DNA of 64,000 bases, taken from Spisula solida (Eukaryota > Mollusca > Bivalvia > Venerida > Mactridae). The DNA lies in the NCBI GenBank assembly GCA_947247005.1, contig OX365959.1, positions 38,229,097 through 38,293,096 on the forward strand, written 5' to 3'. The stretch's first letter is position 1; each line of letters starts with the position of its first letter. The notes below the pieces were generated by a model, which searched no databases, was not told where the DNA came from, and saw only the letters and a list, made by a program, of their open reading frames with translations. Below are positions 46,801-59,389 of this stretch, in pieces. Both the position numbers and the translations under genes were made by a program.

Positions 46801-49800
46801 GCTTCATGCCTCGTTCATCTGCACTGCCAAATCTCAGCCCCATATCTAACCCCTGACCTTTGCCCTCTCCCATAATATATGCGTCAGAATTAGGGTCGGG
46901 TGAGTTACGTATACTACTGGACTCGGAGGAGAACGGTGAAGATCCCAGACCTGCAAGGGATAAAAACATTTAACTATGGTACTATAAAATATATACAGTA
47001 CAACCTTGTATGCCTAAAGACCTCTTCAATAATAAGAGAACCATAAAATTAAGAGTACATTTTTCAGGTCCTGAAAAGGTATTCAATATTGATCTTATCT
47101 TATTTGAGGATAAGGATGGCCAATCATATCACCTGTTACTGATCAAGAGTTTGATATAGTGTGATCTGATTGGTTGTCTGTCCTCATCCTTAAGTCAAAT
47201 AAGATCAAATTGAATATTGAATACTACCCCAGGTCAATTAATCAATCAGTAATTATTCTCAAATTATGAGCATTATAACAAATACAATATAACTGACCTA
47301 TTATCAGAATTACGGGTATGTAGTTAAATAAGCTAAGCAATCAGTGTCCAGAGTGAAAGGTCAAATAACAATTGTGTACAAAAACACTTACTTTTGGAGT
47401 CACAAGATGAGAGCCAGTGTGAACCACTGTAGAGAGACTGTGTTTTAAACATGGTTTTATTGTTAAACTTCAGCTCATGAAACTTCAAACGAGTATTAAC
47501 TTTGCCAATTCTTTGTATTGTTTAACCAAATAACTTTTATTATCTGCAGAAAAGTGCATTCTTTCTAGTGCAGAATTCAGAATTATTCCGGAATAATAGG
47601 ACCCCTAGATATTACGAAACAACTTACTTTTGGAGTCGCCAGATGAGAGCCAGGGTGAACCACTGAAGAGAGAGTATGTCCCTGGTGGTTGTTGCTGTGA
47701 CTGTGTGGATACAGGAGGTGCCTCATTCACCTTAGGTTCTATATCAATGTTCACTGCTGGAACTGACGAGCTGCAAACAAGAATGTATATCATCTAGCAT
47801 CAGAGTTTTGTTGAGATTTATTTTTGTGTTCAACTGAGAAAGTTTGAAAGAGACAGAAAATTTGCGTGATCTTTGTTATAAGAAATCTTTATGCACTACC
47901 CTAGCTCTTTCCAAAAAGACCCCTTGGTTCTTTAACGTGCCAGGTGTATAGCACCAATACAAGGCCGACTATCTCTGGGTTACCAACCAGTCCATCTCTA
48001 CTTGGGTGAGAAAAACTGTGAAGCGTTTCTGAAATGTCGAGTACCAGGCAGAGATTCGAACCAAGAACCTCAGGCTTGGTAGTTAAGAGCACTTAATACT
48101 CGGCCACTGTCAAAAAGCTGAAAGACCTAGTTTCAGCTATAAAAAAACTGAATATGAACTACTATGCAAAACACGTTCCAACCATGGCCATGTACTTTGT
48201 CAAGTTCAGGACACAAGTTACATTGTTATAAAACCCTGCTCAACAAGCACAGATGATACACTAGGTAAACTGAGTTTGATTCCTGTGTTTGCTTAGCCTT
48301 AGGTTACATTCATGCAGATAAACAAAGAGCATCTATTCTAGGGAAGTTTAATGCAAAAAGAGATTTCAGAAAAAATATTGTCTCTTTTAGGAGTGTAATA
48401 CAAGATTGAAACCCCCAAGTATTCAAACCGATCAAGCTTTAATATCGTTCTTGCTGAAAAGTAGATATGCATGACTATACGATTTTAGTAAATAAATATT
48501 AAAATAGAATACCTTCTTTGCGAAGAATAAAAGCTGTCTGGTTTCGGAGTACCCTAAAATAAGAAAACAAAATATTAGTATTGTATCAATTATAAGTTAA
48601 TTCTATTTTAATAATATTAGAAATGAAAGTGGCATGTTAAGATTAATTATATTTAAAAGATCCTAGAATTCCAGATAAGAGGCGTGAAGGCACTATTACA
48701 AATACAGGAAATGCTATAAATAACCAAACTGACCTAACACAATGGGTGTTACTACAGTTCAACAGATGGAAGCATACAGTAGCACCAGGGCTTTTTTTCG
48801 CTGAATTGTGAAGAGGCCCAAGCCCTTTTGTTTTGTGAAAATTCAGTAGGCGCGGAAACTTTTCAAATTGTGAAAAACTACGTTAAATCACCAAATTATG
48901 ATACAAAATTTTTCAGATATTGTTCATTTTTTGTCAACTTTTCCCAAACCTGCATGTATCTATGATATAATACCTTATATCAAGTCCTGTACAGGAATAT
49001 ATGACTGTTATCTCTAATTTGTTTGTTTGGTGCTTTGTAAAGTTGATTTTACAAAAACCATGACGCAAATTCTAATTGTGAATTAAGGGGCCTTTTAGGT
49101 TTGTGAAAGGGGCCTATAGCAAATTGTGAAGGGGCCTAATATAGGCCCCTCGTAAATAGTGAAAAAAAGCCCTGCAGAACAAACATGAGACTTCCCAGGA
49201 GCAATTGACAGCTCTTCAATATTGTAATCAATTGGGAAAGGTTTCATCAGTAACTAGATGTTACTTGTTCACACAGAAAATACGATTCTAACCTCAGCAT
49301 GACCTTGAAAGCTTGAAGCACCTATATGTGTGGGTGGTAGAACATTCTCCCTCGGTGGCTGCAAAGAAAACATGTAACAATGTAAACTCGTTGATATACA
49401 TTGGGGATATAATTTCATGGATTTCGTTTCGTGAATGATCTTCAATGAATAATAAGATGCAATTAAACTTTTACCACCTGGTTGTTTAGATGTGAAATAA
49501 AATTATTCAGTGATTTATTTTGTACTTGTAGTTCTGTTTGCATACAATGCCCGGGAATGTTAAGGTGACCGATTATACCAATATTAAAGAGGTCCAGTTT
49601 ACATTGGCTGCCATACTTGTTTTCAAGTTCAGTCAGGTACAAGACAATGTTTTTTGGGAAGTTTACTTGCATAGATCAATGTGTAATAAAACAATTATTA
49701 CATCTGTTTGATATTTAAATGATTTTTGATAATTTGTGTGAATTTTGACCTTTTTTTTCTTGAAATCCGAAATCCTACAAATTATGTTCCCACGAAATGC

Positions 49801-52209
49801 TCTTTTTCGCAAAAACCACGAAATTTTGTCCCATTGAAATTAAATGATTTTACAGTATACGAGACTAGAAAATGATAGATAATGTATGACGAGCTATCCC
49901 TCCGTGGCTGCTATCAAAACATTAAATACATGTATATGAGGCTATAAAATGTAGATCATGTACAATACCGCACTGATACCAGAAGAACTTTGATGCCTCA
50001 AACACCCTAGATACCTCAAACAGGTTCTTCAGTCTTGGCAAATTGATGATGTTCTATTAATACATGAGCCCGTTGCCTAACCAAGCCGCTTTAATAATTG
50101 CGCGCTTTACTACGTCTATGCAACCACACACTACGAGCGAGCAGTGCTGTCCGATAGCATACCGTTTCTCAACACTTTTCTAGGCGAACGCAACCGAGCG
50201 CTTTCTTGTGCAACGTACCACTTCAGTAGTGCTTTGCTATTCAACTGTCTGCTATCTGTGAGCGCTCACCGGTAGCATATAATTTTTCAGCTTCGTCTGC
50301 TACGAAGTGCTTTTTTTTTAAGCAAGTCATTTCCTAGCATAGCGCTACAAAGTGTTACATAACTGTTTGGTTAGGCAACGGGCACCGGGTATTTGAACTA
50401 TTTTCCTGGTCTGAAGGCAGTCTGAGACATCAAAGTTCTATTGTATACTATCTTTTTAGACTTCAAGGGGAACAACATTTATAGGTAATTAATGTACATA
50501 ATTATTTTCCTACAATCCTGAAATGACTAAGTCTACTAATAGTGGCTGAAAAACAATAGAAATATTCCTCTCACATTCTACTCATGTTATTTTGACTTGC
50601 ATGTTTTAATCCATTTGAAATTGTTTTAACCATGCCTTAATTAAGTGTGGCTGTAAAACACTTATGAATGAGTATTTGCATGATAAAAATGCAATTACAA
50701 ATACGGTATTATAAATGTCTGTCTGTCTGTCCGTCCGTCCGCCTGAGATAAAAGATGAACAAGTGAAGCCTACCTGTATTGCCATTTTACTGAGAGTACC
50801 AATGATTTCTGCCATGTTTTGTGGTATATCTTCTTGTGCAAACTTAGGTTTACCAAATAACCCTTCCAATGGAGACTTCATATTGTTGGTAGACATTGGA
50901 GGATATCCCATACCGCCTTGAAATGGACTCATGAACTGATTCTAAACAAATAAACATAATGAACGTTTTAAATACATACAATTAACAGCAATAAGAAGTA
51001 TACTTAGTTGCAAATAGATTGCATATACACGTATTGATAACTTTTGCAAGTTCAAATACATTTTTATTTTGTATAAAATTTAATGTACATTCTTGTACCA
51101 ATTCTTGTTATATAAATATGTACAAGTAAACCTGTAAACTTTGTGGAGCTGGTTGATTATTTGCCTTTAAAATAGATTCTAATGAGGCACACAAGTTGCA
51201 AGACTATTACGGGCATCATTTGAACAAATCCCAACACCTTGGTTTTTTTTAAAAATTGTTCCATTGTTTAATTTCCATTGTTGAAATTCAGCTTTGAAAT
51301 TTCAAATGAACATAACTAAGTCAATATTTCAACTGTTTTCTTCAAATAATTTTTATTTTCAGTAGAAAAGTTTAACCTTTCTAATGCAGAAAATTTGTAG
51401 GATCTCTGTCTATAATTAGGATAGGGGTACCACTAGATTCTGAATCTGAATGGTCATTTTGATACTTCCGACTAAATTTTTCCATTTTATAGGCAAAATA
51501 CCAATGATTTTAAGAGAAAATGACCCTTCAAACCAAAATCCTGAGGGTCAAAATATGGCTTTTTGGAAGTTTCAGGGGCCAAAACCCCTACTACCGAGTC
51601 AAGTGGAACCCTGGATTTAAAGAGTTAGTTCTCAAAATGTTACCTGAGGAGAAAATGGCATCTGTAGGTGAGGAGGCATCTGCTGCTGACTGGGTACCCT
51701 GTCTCCCTGTAGTCTTTCTGTACCAGGAGCATGTGGGAAATTTGAGTGGTTGCCATGGGAAGCGCTATTTGAAGGAAATGAGTTCATGCTTCCCGTTCCA
51801 CTTTGTCTATTCATTGAACCATCAGTTGGCATGTTTGTACTTTGATTCGACTGTAAGTTGTGATCTGGAGGCGGGGCCTGGAAGTTGGGGGGAGGAGGAA
51901 ACCTACTGCTTGGGGGAGGGTGTCTAAACATTGCTGTGAAGTCCGGACCGAACGGTAAACCTGGACCTTCGCCTGACCCCATATGGGGGCCACTAAATCT
52001 GTCCACTTGTGAAGAAGTCTGCATAGAACTTGGAATACCAGGTCCTGGCATAGGGGGTCGATTAAACATCATTCCGCTTGGGTTCATTCCCTTAAAACCA
52101 GACTCGGAGCCAAAGGGGGACTGATTCTGTGAAGGGGGTCCTGTCTGACCCATGGGGAATGTGGGTCTATTTAAACCTTGAGAAAAGAATGTGGCTTGAG
52201 GGGATTGTA
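43805..52209 (-). CDS. SMG7: SMG7-like 3' gene segment, copy D (exons 1 to 7)
   Basis: All seven exons lie exactly 15,500 bases right of those of copy C: 51644-52209, 50774-50941, 49293-49358, 48513-48553, 47628-47770, 46754-46950 and 43805-43882. I found only four single-base differences from copy C, all noncoding (44690, 46574, 49039, 53567). This is either a very recent duplication or an assembly duplication of copy C. Confidence 0.8.
43939..46620. mobile_element. Foldback-like element in last intron, copy D (2.7 kb)
   Basis: Same structure as copy C, with single-base differences at 44690 and 46574. Confidence 0.7.
46754..46950 (-). CDS. SMG7: SMG7-like exon 6, copy D
   Basis: Identical to copy C. 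Confidence 0.84.
47078..47226. mobile_element. 149-base foldback MITE, intron 5-6, copy D
   Basis: Identical to copy C. Confidence 0.6.
47392..47437 (-). pseudogene. Partial duplicate of exon 5, candidate poison exon, copy D
   Basis: Identical to copy C, with donor and both candidate acceptors present. Confidence 0.55.
47628..47770 (-). CDS. SMG7: SMG7-like exon 5, copy D
   Basis: Identical to copy C. Confidence 0.85.
47892..48109 (-). mobile_element. tRNA-derived SINE, intron 4-5, copy D
   Basis: Identical to copy C. Confidence 0.65.
48513..48553 (-). CDS. SMG7: SMG7-like exon 4, copy D
   Basis: Identical to copy C, with the TCG Ser codon. Confidence 0.77.
48786..49174. mobile_element. 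389-base hAT-like MITE, intron 3-4, copy D
   Basis: Differs from copy C by one base at 49039. Confidence 0.6.
49293..49358 (-). CDS. SMG7: SMG7-like exon 3, copy D
   Basis: Identical to copy C. Confidence 0.81.
49984..50439. mobile_element. 456-base MITE, intron 2-3, copy D
   Basis: Identical to copy C. Confidence 0.6.
50774..50941 (-). CDS. SMG7: SMG7-like exon 2, copy D
   Basis: Identical to copy C. Confidence 0.84.
51644..52209 (-). CDS. SMG7: SMG7-like exon 1 of the repeated segment, copy D
   Basis: Identical to copy C, including the silent Arg change. Confidence 0.77.
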
Positions 52210-52656
52210 CTGGAGTGTTTCATACTATAATTACAATGCAGCGCATTTGTTTTAGCTTAATTAAACCAAGCACGGATTTCAGGAGAAGACACGAAAATAA
52301 GAGACAAAGGTATATATATTTATGAAGGGTACGAATAGCGCGAACGAGTCAGATAGGAGACGAATAGTGAATACGAAGAATAAAAGCCTAGCTTCAAAGA
52401 AAGTGGCCCCGGTGAAAAATTGAATACTTAGAAATAATGAGATATTGTTAATTATTTAAGATTGGAAAACTCCACTATAGACGGAACTGCAGCCAAAATC
52501 CGGATCCATGCCCATATTTTAATAATTAAAGAAAATACGAAACTACGGGCAGGAGCAACACCCAAGAGAAACAGGGTAACACACGAAAACAAAAAGGCAC
52601 AGACAATACAAATTAAGGCACAGACCAGACAAGGCCCAGGATAAAAAACTAGTAAT
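52210..52656. other. Spacer between exon 1 and 165-base repeats, copy D
   Basis: No gene recognised; identical to copy C as far as I can see. Confidence 0.4.
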
Positions 52657-53970
52657 TACTTGGCCGATTTCATAATAATTTTACAGACATGTTTAATGGG
52701 TGACCCTCTCCAACAATTCCTAATTTTCATGTTGATTCTATAAAAAACATGGCCGCTAGGGGTGGGGCTAATTTCCATTATATGTCAATATAGAAAATTT
52801 TGAAAATCTTCTTCTCAGAAACTGCTTGGCCGATTTCATTATAGTTTCACAGACATGTTAAATCGGTGACCCTCTCCAAAACTATTAATTTTCATGTTGA
52901 TTCCATGATAAACATGGCCGCCAGGGGCGGGGATAATTTCCACTGTATGACAATAAAGGAATCTTTGAGAATATTCTTCTCAAAAAAACTACTTGGCCGA
53001 TTTCAATATGATTTCACAGATATGTTTAATGGGTGACCCCCTCCAACAATTCCTAATTTTCATGTTGGTTCCATAAAATACATGGCCGCCAGAGGCGGGG
53101 CTAATTTCGACTATATGACAATACAGAAAACTTCGAAAATCTTCTTCTCAGAAACTGCTAGGCCGATTTCAATATAATTTCACAAATATGTTTAATGGGT
53201 GACCCTTTCCGAAATTCCTAATTTTCATGTTGATTCAATATAAGACACAGCCACCAAGGGCGGGGCTAATTTCCACTATATGACAATATAGAACACTTAG
53301 AAATTCTTCTTCTCAGAAACTGCTGGGCCGATTTCAATATAATTTCACGGATATGTTTAATGGGTGACCCTCTCTAAAATTCCGAATTTACATGTTGATT
53401 CCATGAAAAACATGGCCGCTAGTGGCGCGGCTAATTTCCACTATATATGACAATGTAGAAAACTTCTTCTCAGAAACTACATGGCCGATTTCAATATACC
53501 TTGACAGAAATGTTCATTGGGTGGCCCACTATTAAATTCAAAACATTAACGCTGATTGCATAAAACCCATGACCACCAGTGGCGGGGCTAATTTCCACTA
53601 TATGGCTATATAGAAAACTTCAAAAATCGTCTTCTCAGAAACTGCTCACCTGATTTCAATATAGTTCCAGAGTAATGTACTATGAGTGACACTCTACCAA
53701 ATTCTAAATATGAATGTAGTTTGTTTGAAAAACATGGCTACCAGGGGCGGCGCTGGTTTCCACTATATGGCCATATATAGAAAACTTCTAAATTATTTTT
53801 CTCAAAAACTACCTGCCCATTTTCAATATAATTCCATATGAATGTTCCTTGTTCTACCTAGTTCCTATTTTTGATGGTGATGGTTAAAAAATAATGGCTG
53901 CCAGTGACCGACGGGACTTGAACATGTTTACGTAGAAAGACACGTTACTCAGGTGAGCGACCTCTTGTTT
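52657..53970. repeat. About 165-base tandem repeat, copy D
   Basis: Eight monomers; differs from copy C at 53567. Confidence 0.8.
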
Positions 53971-55151
53971 TTTCTATTTATACTATAAAGTGGACAAATC
54001 ACACACACAGGACTGTTGACTAAGGGGCTTCCGCCTCACAACGGACAGCGACTAATGTCACTAGGGGCTTAACGTTTGCAGTTTACCAAACCTCACATTT
54101 ACCCAACAGATAACCTTATAGAACAGGACAGTGTAAATAAAGTTTCCCACCATGTCATGCCCTCTTACAAAAAGGCCACAGTGACAGATAACAAAAAGAT
54201 GTAAAACATAAACCTTATATAAACACTGTATAGACAAGCATCAATACCAGCCGTCCAAAAAGGCTTGAGGTTAGGCATATCATAGAGTCGGCATATTGTC
54301 CGGTCATCGCACAATGAAATAGGAAGTATAATGGCGAGCTGAAAAATTACCATGCAGTCCTTTGTAAAATTAAAGGATCATATCATATGGCTGAGACAGC
54401 TTTATACTCGCTTCCTAAACTAAGACAACACCACAGCACTTACGGAAATAGTAAACTTACCTCCAAATTTAAATTTGTTTATAAGACTTTAACAACTACA
54501 ATTAGTGGTCAATGGATCTGCAATAGTAACAATGATTCCGTTAATGAACGCTTACAAAACCATACCAGTCCCAAATGTGTAGTTGTTTAAGCAATATAAG
54601 GAATTGGAATTTGAGCGTAAGTTTAAGATCTCTGTAAGTGCTTTGATAAAACAGTACACATATAGTAAGTGCTTTGATAAAACAGTTTCCATTAAACTAT
54701 CATTTAGTGGAATGAGAACTTTTTGGATAGTAGGCCCTTATATCCAATGTTTAACGTTTTCGTTCTTGTTGCACCTGCTTTACGACGGTGTTTCGGACCC
54801 TGTAGTGTACAATTTAAGCAAAATGGCGCGCACCGCGCATTTCACGATGTTCGATCGTTCTTCAATCCTATACGGGTCTTTATTGACCCCGCATAGTGTG
54901 AGTTCTGGGTTTTATTTGTGTCATTTTATTTTATCTTTGTACGTACTGTATAATTTTATAAACTGTAAGGTCATAACTCAAGACGGCCTGTCCAAATGTT
55001 TCGTAATCGACCGATTCGTACCCTACCATTTCGATCGTATTAAATTTCCCAAGTGTTTCGTACCATTACTAGTATTAAATTGTTTTCTGCACAATGAACA
55101 TGTCTGATCAGTAGTGTCATGGTTTTATTCAGTAATTGTTAGCTAATTTAT
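53971..55151. other. Spacer between the two tandem-repeat blocks, copy D
   Basis: Contains the same 174-codon plus-strand frame as copy C (54583-55107); not called as a gene. Confidence 0.4.
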
Positions 55152-56210
55152 TATACCCCCAGATACAATGTACATAGTATATGGGGGCTATATCGAAGTC
55201 ATGCTTGATGTTGGTTGGTCTCTTGGTTGGTTGGTCTGAATAATTTTGTCCGCGCTATTACTCTGAATGCATTGGTCGGATTTTAATGAAACTTTGCATG
55301 ACTCATCAGCACCGAGTCTAGTTATGCATATCATCGGCGCTCGTAGGTCGGATAAATTTAAGGGAGTAATGGCCCTCTGTGTTGTGTTTTTACACTTATA
55401 ACACTTATAATTCTTGTCCACGCTATGTCTCTGTAACCATTGGTCGGATTTCAATGCGACTACGCATGACTCATCAGTACCAAGACTAGTTGTGCATATC
55501 CTCGGCGCTTGTTGGTCGGACACATTTTAAGGGAGCTATGGCTCTTTGGTTTGTTTTTACACTTATAATTATCGTCCACGCTAGCTATTGCTCTGCAACC
55601 ATTGATCGGATGTCAATGAAACTTTGCATGACTCATCAGTACCAAGTCTAGTTGTCCATATCATCAGCGATCATTGGTCTGATAAAAGTTAAGGGAGTTA
55701 TGGCCCTTTTTTACACTTATAACACTGATACTTTTTGACCGCGCTATTTATCGGTACCCATCGTCGGATTTCAATCAAACTTTGCATGACTCATCAGTAC
55801 CAATTCTAGTAGTCCATATCATCGGCGATCTTTACGGGAGTTATGGCCATTTTTGACACGTATAACATAAATACTTTTGACCGCGCTATTACTCGGTAAA
55901 CATCGGTCGGATTTCAATCAAACTTCGCATGACTCATCAGTTCCTTGTATAGTTGTGCATATCTTCAGCGCACGTTGGTCCGGTTATTTTTAAGGGAGTT
56001 ATGGCCCTTTGTTTGTTTACATATATACATTTTGTTATTACTATTTCTCTGTTACCAATGGTCTGATGTCAACAAAACTTTGCATGACTCATCAGTACCA
56101 AGTCTAGTTGTGCTTATCATCGACACCAAATGTTGGATCAATTTTAAGGCAGTTATGGCCCTCTGTTTTATTACACTCATTAATTTTGTCTGCACCTTTC
56201 CTCTATAATC
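55152..56210. repeat. Hairpin-headed 146-168-base tandem repeat, copy D
   Basis: Identical to copy C up to about 55828, then diverges by several substitutions and single-base deletions. Confidence 0.8.
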
Positions 56211-56538
56211 ATTGGTTACTTCCATTCACTTAAAATGATAACAAATACAGTGAGATATATATCACTAAATTTATTTAACTGAAATGCAGCTCAAATCTTA
56301 TCTGATTGCTGAAACAACAATCAATGTAGCATAAAATACATACCATAACATTGCATGGGAAGTGGATACATACTGTATGATTATAAACAATTTTCAGTAA
56401 CCTGTCTTCAATCCAGTGTAAATATCTAGAGACAAAAGTATCCCAAATCATATAAAGAAGTCATATAAACATGTATGAAGGTATGCATAATTTTGGGCCG
56501 TGTACAATCAAGCTGGGTTAAGGTTAATAGAGCGGTCA

Positions 56539-56645
56539 CATGAAACATGTTTTACAAAAAATTGACCAATGAAAACATGTTTTACAAAACAATATACCAA
56601 TGAAAACATGTCTTTCTAACAATTGACCAATCAAGTTTTACTAAA
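56539..56645. repeat. 30-base minisatellite cluster 1, spacer D
   Basis: As in spacer B, with one change in the last unit (caagtttta). Confidence 0.7.
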
Positions 56646-57773
56646 AATACTTAAGTAATTACATGCAAAAATCAGTTAATCCCAATATCGATCAACTGAT
56701 TCTAACACACATACAATGTATGTAACAACCTTGAATTGATGAATGCACTTTAAATTAATAGAAAAGAATGACAATATCTGAGATTCAGCATTACATGACT
56801 GTGTAAAGCAAGTTGTATCATAATTACTGCACTGACAAAAGAGTGTGATGACTGTGATACTGCACCTGAAGGGTGTGATAACTGCAATAGCCCTTTCCCT
56901 CGATAACGTCCCCTGATTTTTAATAATTCTACTTCCCGTGTGTCCTGACAAGATCGGTATGTAGTAACATAGTACAGAATGCAGCTATGTAGCATGTTGA
57001 AAGTATTTTAGCTGTACAAAAGTGTTCTTAGTTGTTATGTTTTTGGTATTATCTGTTAGAAAAAATAATTTTGTATCACATAGTGCTGTATTACATTAGA
57101 ATATTGCGAAATCAATTGAATATATATTCGGGGTTAAACAATGTTTTGTAAATTATTTGAAATTAAAGAAAACATACCAAGGATATTGTTTGTTTGCTTA
57201 TCACGATAATAATCTTAGAAAGTATCGGTAAATTAAGCAAACTGTTTAGATTTTTGTGTGCTCGATAGCGTTTTTAATTATTAAAAATGAAATAATCAAA
57301 TTATTTCACATCAATCTCTCCAGCGTACTACTACTATGATATTTGTTAAGTATTATATTATGGTATTTGTGAAATTGTACATATACATTGTCAATGGGGT
57401 TTTAAGATGTTGGCATATTCGTAAAAGATACCCGCAAATTTGTAAAAAAAAGTGTGATATGGTGTTGGTATCGCCCCTCCAATCCCGCGAATGAGTCACA
57501 CAATTCATGTATTAATTTATGCGCGGCTCAAGAGGGTGGTTCAGAACCCCTCAACCTCAGTTTAGTTTGGACTTTGATATGGATAACCCACAGAGAAACA
57601 AATAGAAAATGAAGGACATCATTTAGAACATATTTCCAGTAATTGTGTTTCGGCAAACTACGAAAGAACAAGAAACCATTTATTGGATATAAAAGATGTT
57701 GTATCGTATGTAGCATAGGTGGCCGTATCAATATTTACAGTTGGGAGTAATATGTATTAAATAAATACTAAAA

Positions 57774-57852
57774 TGAAAACAGGTTTTACAAAGAATTGAC
57801 CAATAAAAACATGTTTTACAAACAATTGACCAAATAAAAACATGTTTTACAA
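57774..57852. repeat. 30-base minisatellite cluster 2, spacer D
   Basis: As in spacers B and C. Confidence 0.7.
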
Positions 57853-59182
57853 TTGTCAACTGCACAAATGTGCAGAATATTCAATCAACACTTCCCCTAG
57901 GTATTAAAAACAACTTCAAAACATGAATAAAACATTGACAGCAAATTATAATTCATTAGTATAACTCACAAGAAACTATAATTTATTTGCTATCGTGGGG
58001 CAAATAACAACTGGGTTTACTGATAGTTGATTACAGAATATTGCAAATTACATTTTAACAGAATTTTCATGTCAAGATAAATATTCCCAAACCGATAATA
58101 AACAAAGCTACATGAAAACCTGTTACACATACATTGTAGTGGTGCTTCAACCAGTGTTAAGAATGCAAACACCAGAAAAAAACAACAGCAATACTACATT
58201 ATGGAGAAAAAAGTTGAAAGATTGGAACAGAAAAATGGTAATCTGTGATAAATAACACAATTACTCCATGAAATACACGTCCGTATTTATTTACATGTAT
58301 AAATAATGAACAAAGCATGCTTCATGTTCCAAATCATAAAACCAGCAAACATTCCATCAGTTAGATAACAGGAACATGGTCAGTTATATACTTTAAGGGT
58401 GATTACGGGTATGCAAGAACTATAAACAGTTAAAGAACCGTACAAAACATAACCTTAAAAACAGTCACACTCGATCAGTTTCAAAACTGATAACTTATAA
58501 CAAAATGATGGACAATATCATAGTACACATCACCTTTCATACCCAAGTACTACTACCAGTACGGTGAGCTGTTTTTGCCGTTATATTAACGATACATAGT
58601 ATGGAATATGACTTGCTTATATGTACAAAATATACGGTCATTAGCTGCATCTCGTGCGACGTTTCACTATAAACAAAGATGATAATACAAGTATTAACCA
58701 ATCCAACAATAATAAAAACATTGCAAAATCTAACAAACCATAACACACACGCACAAACACCAACGTTCAGGACATGTTGTCATATAACTGTACTAGTAAG
58801 TTAAAACTGTCATAGTGGAATAACACTATTGCCGCACAGTTTTACAGAACATGTTCAAACTATGACCATGTCCAGCATACTGTAGTGTATATGGTATAGA
58901 CCGTAGTCATATTAGATATATAAGTCCGATTACTGCTACACAATGTCTATATACGTATATTCTCTATCACAGAACGATGCAACTAGTTAACACTATAATC
59001 CTCACATTCCCTTACGATGATAAAGAATACATTACAGCTCTACCGACATTTTTATCAATGTAATATTTATGCCATCACGTCCAACCTTCATATATAGAGG
59101 AAAACATCACCTGTTTTCTTATATATCATTTTCCCCTTCTTTATTCACTTTCTGATGCAGAAAATAATCCTCATCTGCTTAT

Positions 59183-59188
59183 TTTATT
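59183..59188 (-). terminator. Candidate polyadenylation signal, copy E
   Basis: AATAAA on the minus strand about 125 bases past the copy E stop. Confidence 0.35.
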
Positions 59189-59311
59189 GTTAGCTATTTT
59201 TTAGCTACACACCTTTTGTTTACATACGTAAACCTTGTGTATTTTGAAACCAAGGTAACTAAGTCCTTGATTTTCCAAGAGAAGAACCTGCAATATGTTG
59301 TTTGCAGCTTT

Positions 59312-59389
59312 TCAATGTGGTTCGGTCTGCCTCTGCTGTTTCTGCAGCTCAAGGAGGCGTTCTAATGGTGACTGCGCTTGCCAGATCGA
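59312..59389 (-). CDS. SMG7: SMG7-like terminal exon 7, copy E
   Basis: 25 codons and TGA; Arg codon CGC as in copy B, Gln codon CAG as in C and D. Confidence 0.86.
   Translation of the reverse strand, partial: SIWQAQSPLERLLELQKQQRQTEPH

Larger units (their letters stand above)
56211..59311. other. Downstream flank / presumed 3' UTR of copy E
   Basis: No gene recognised. Clearly more diverged from spacers B and C than those are from each other (for example, an insertion near 56713). Confidence 0.45.
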
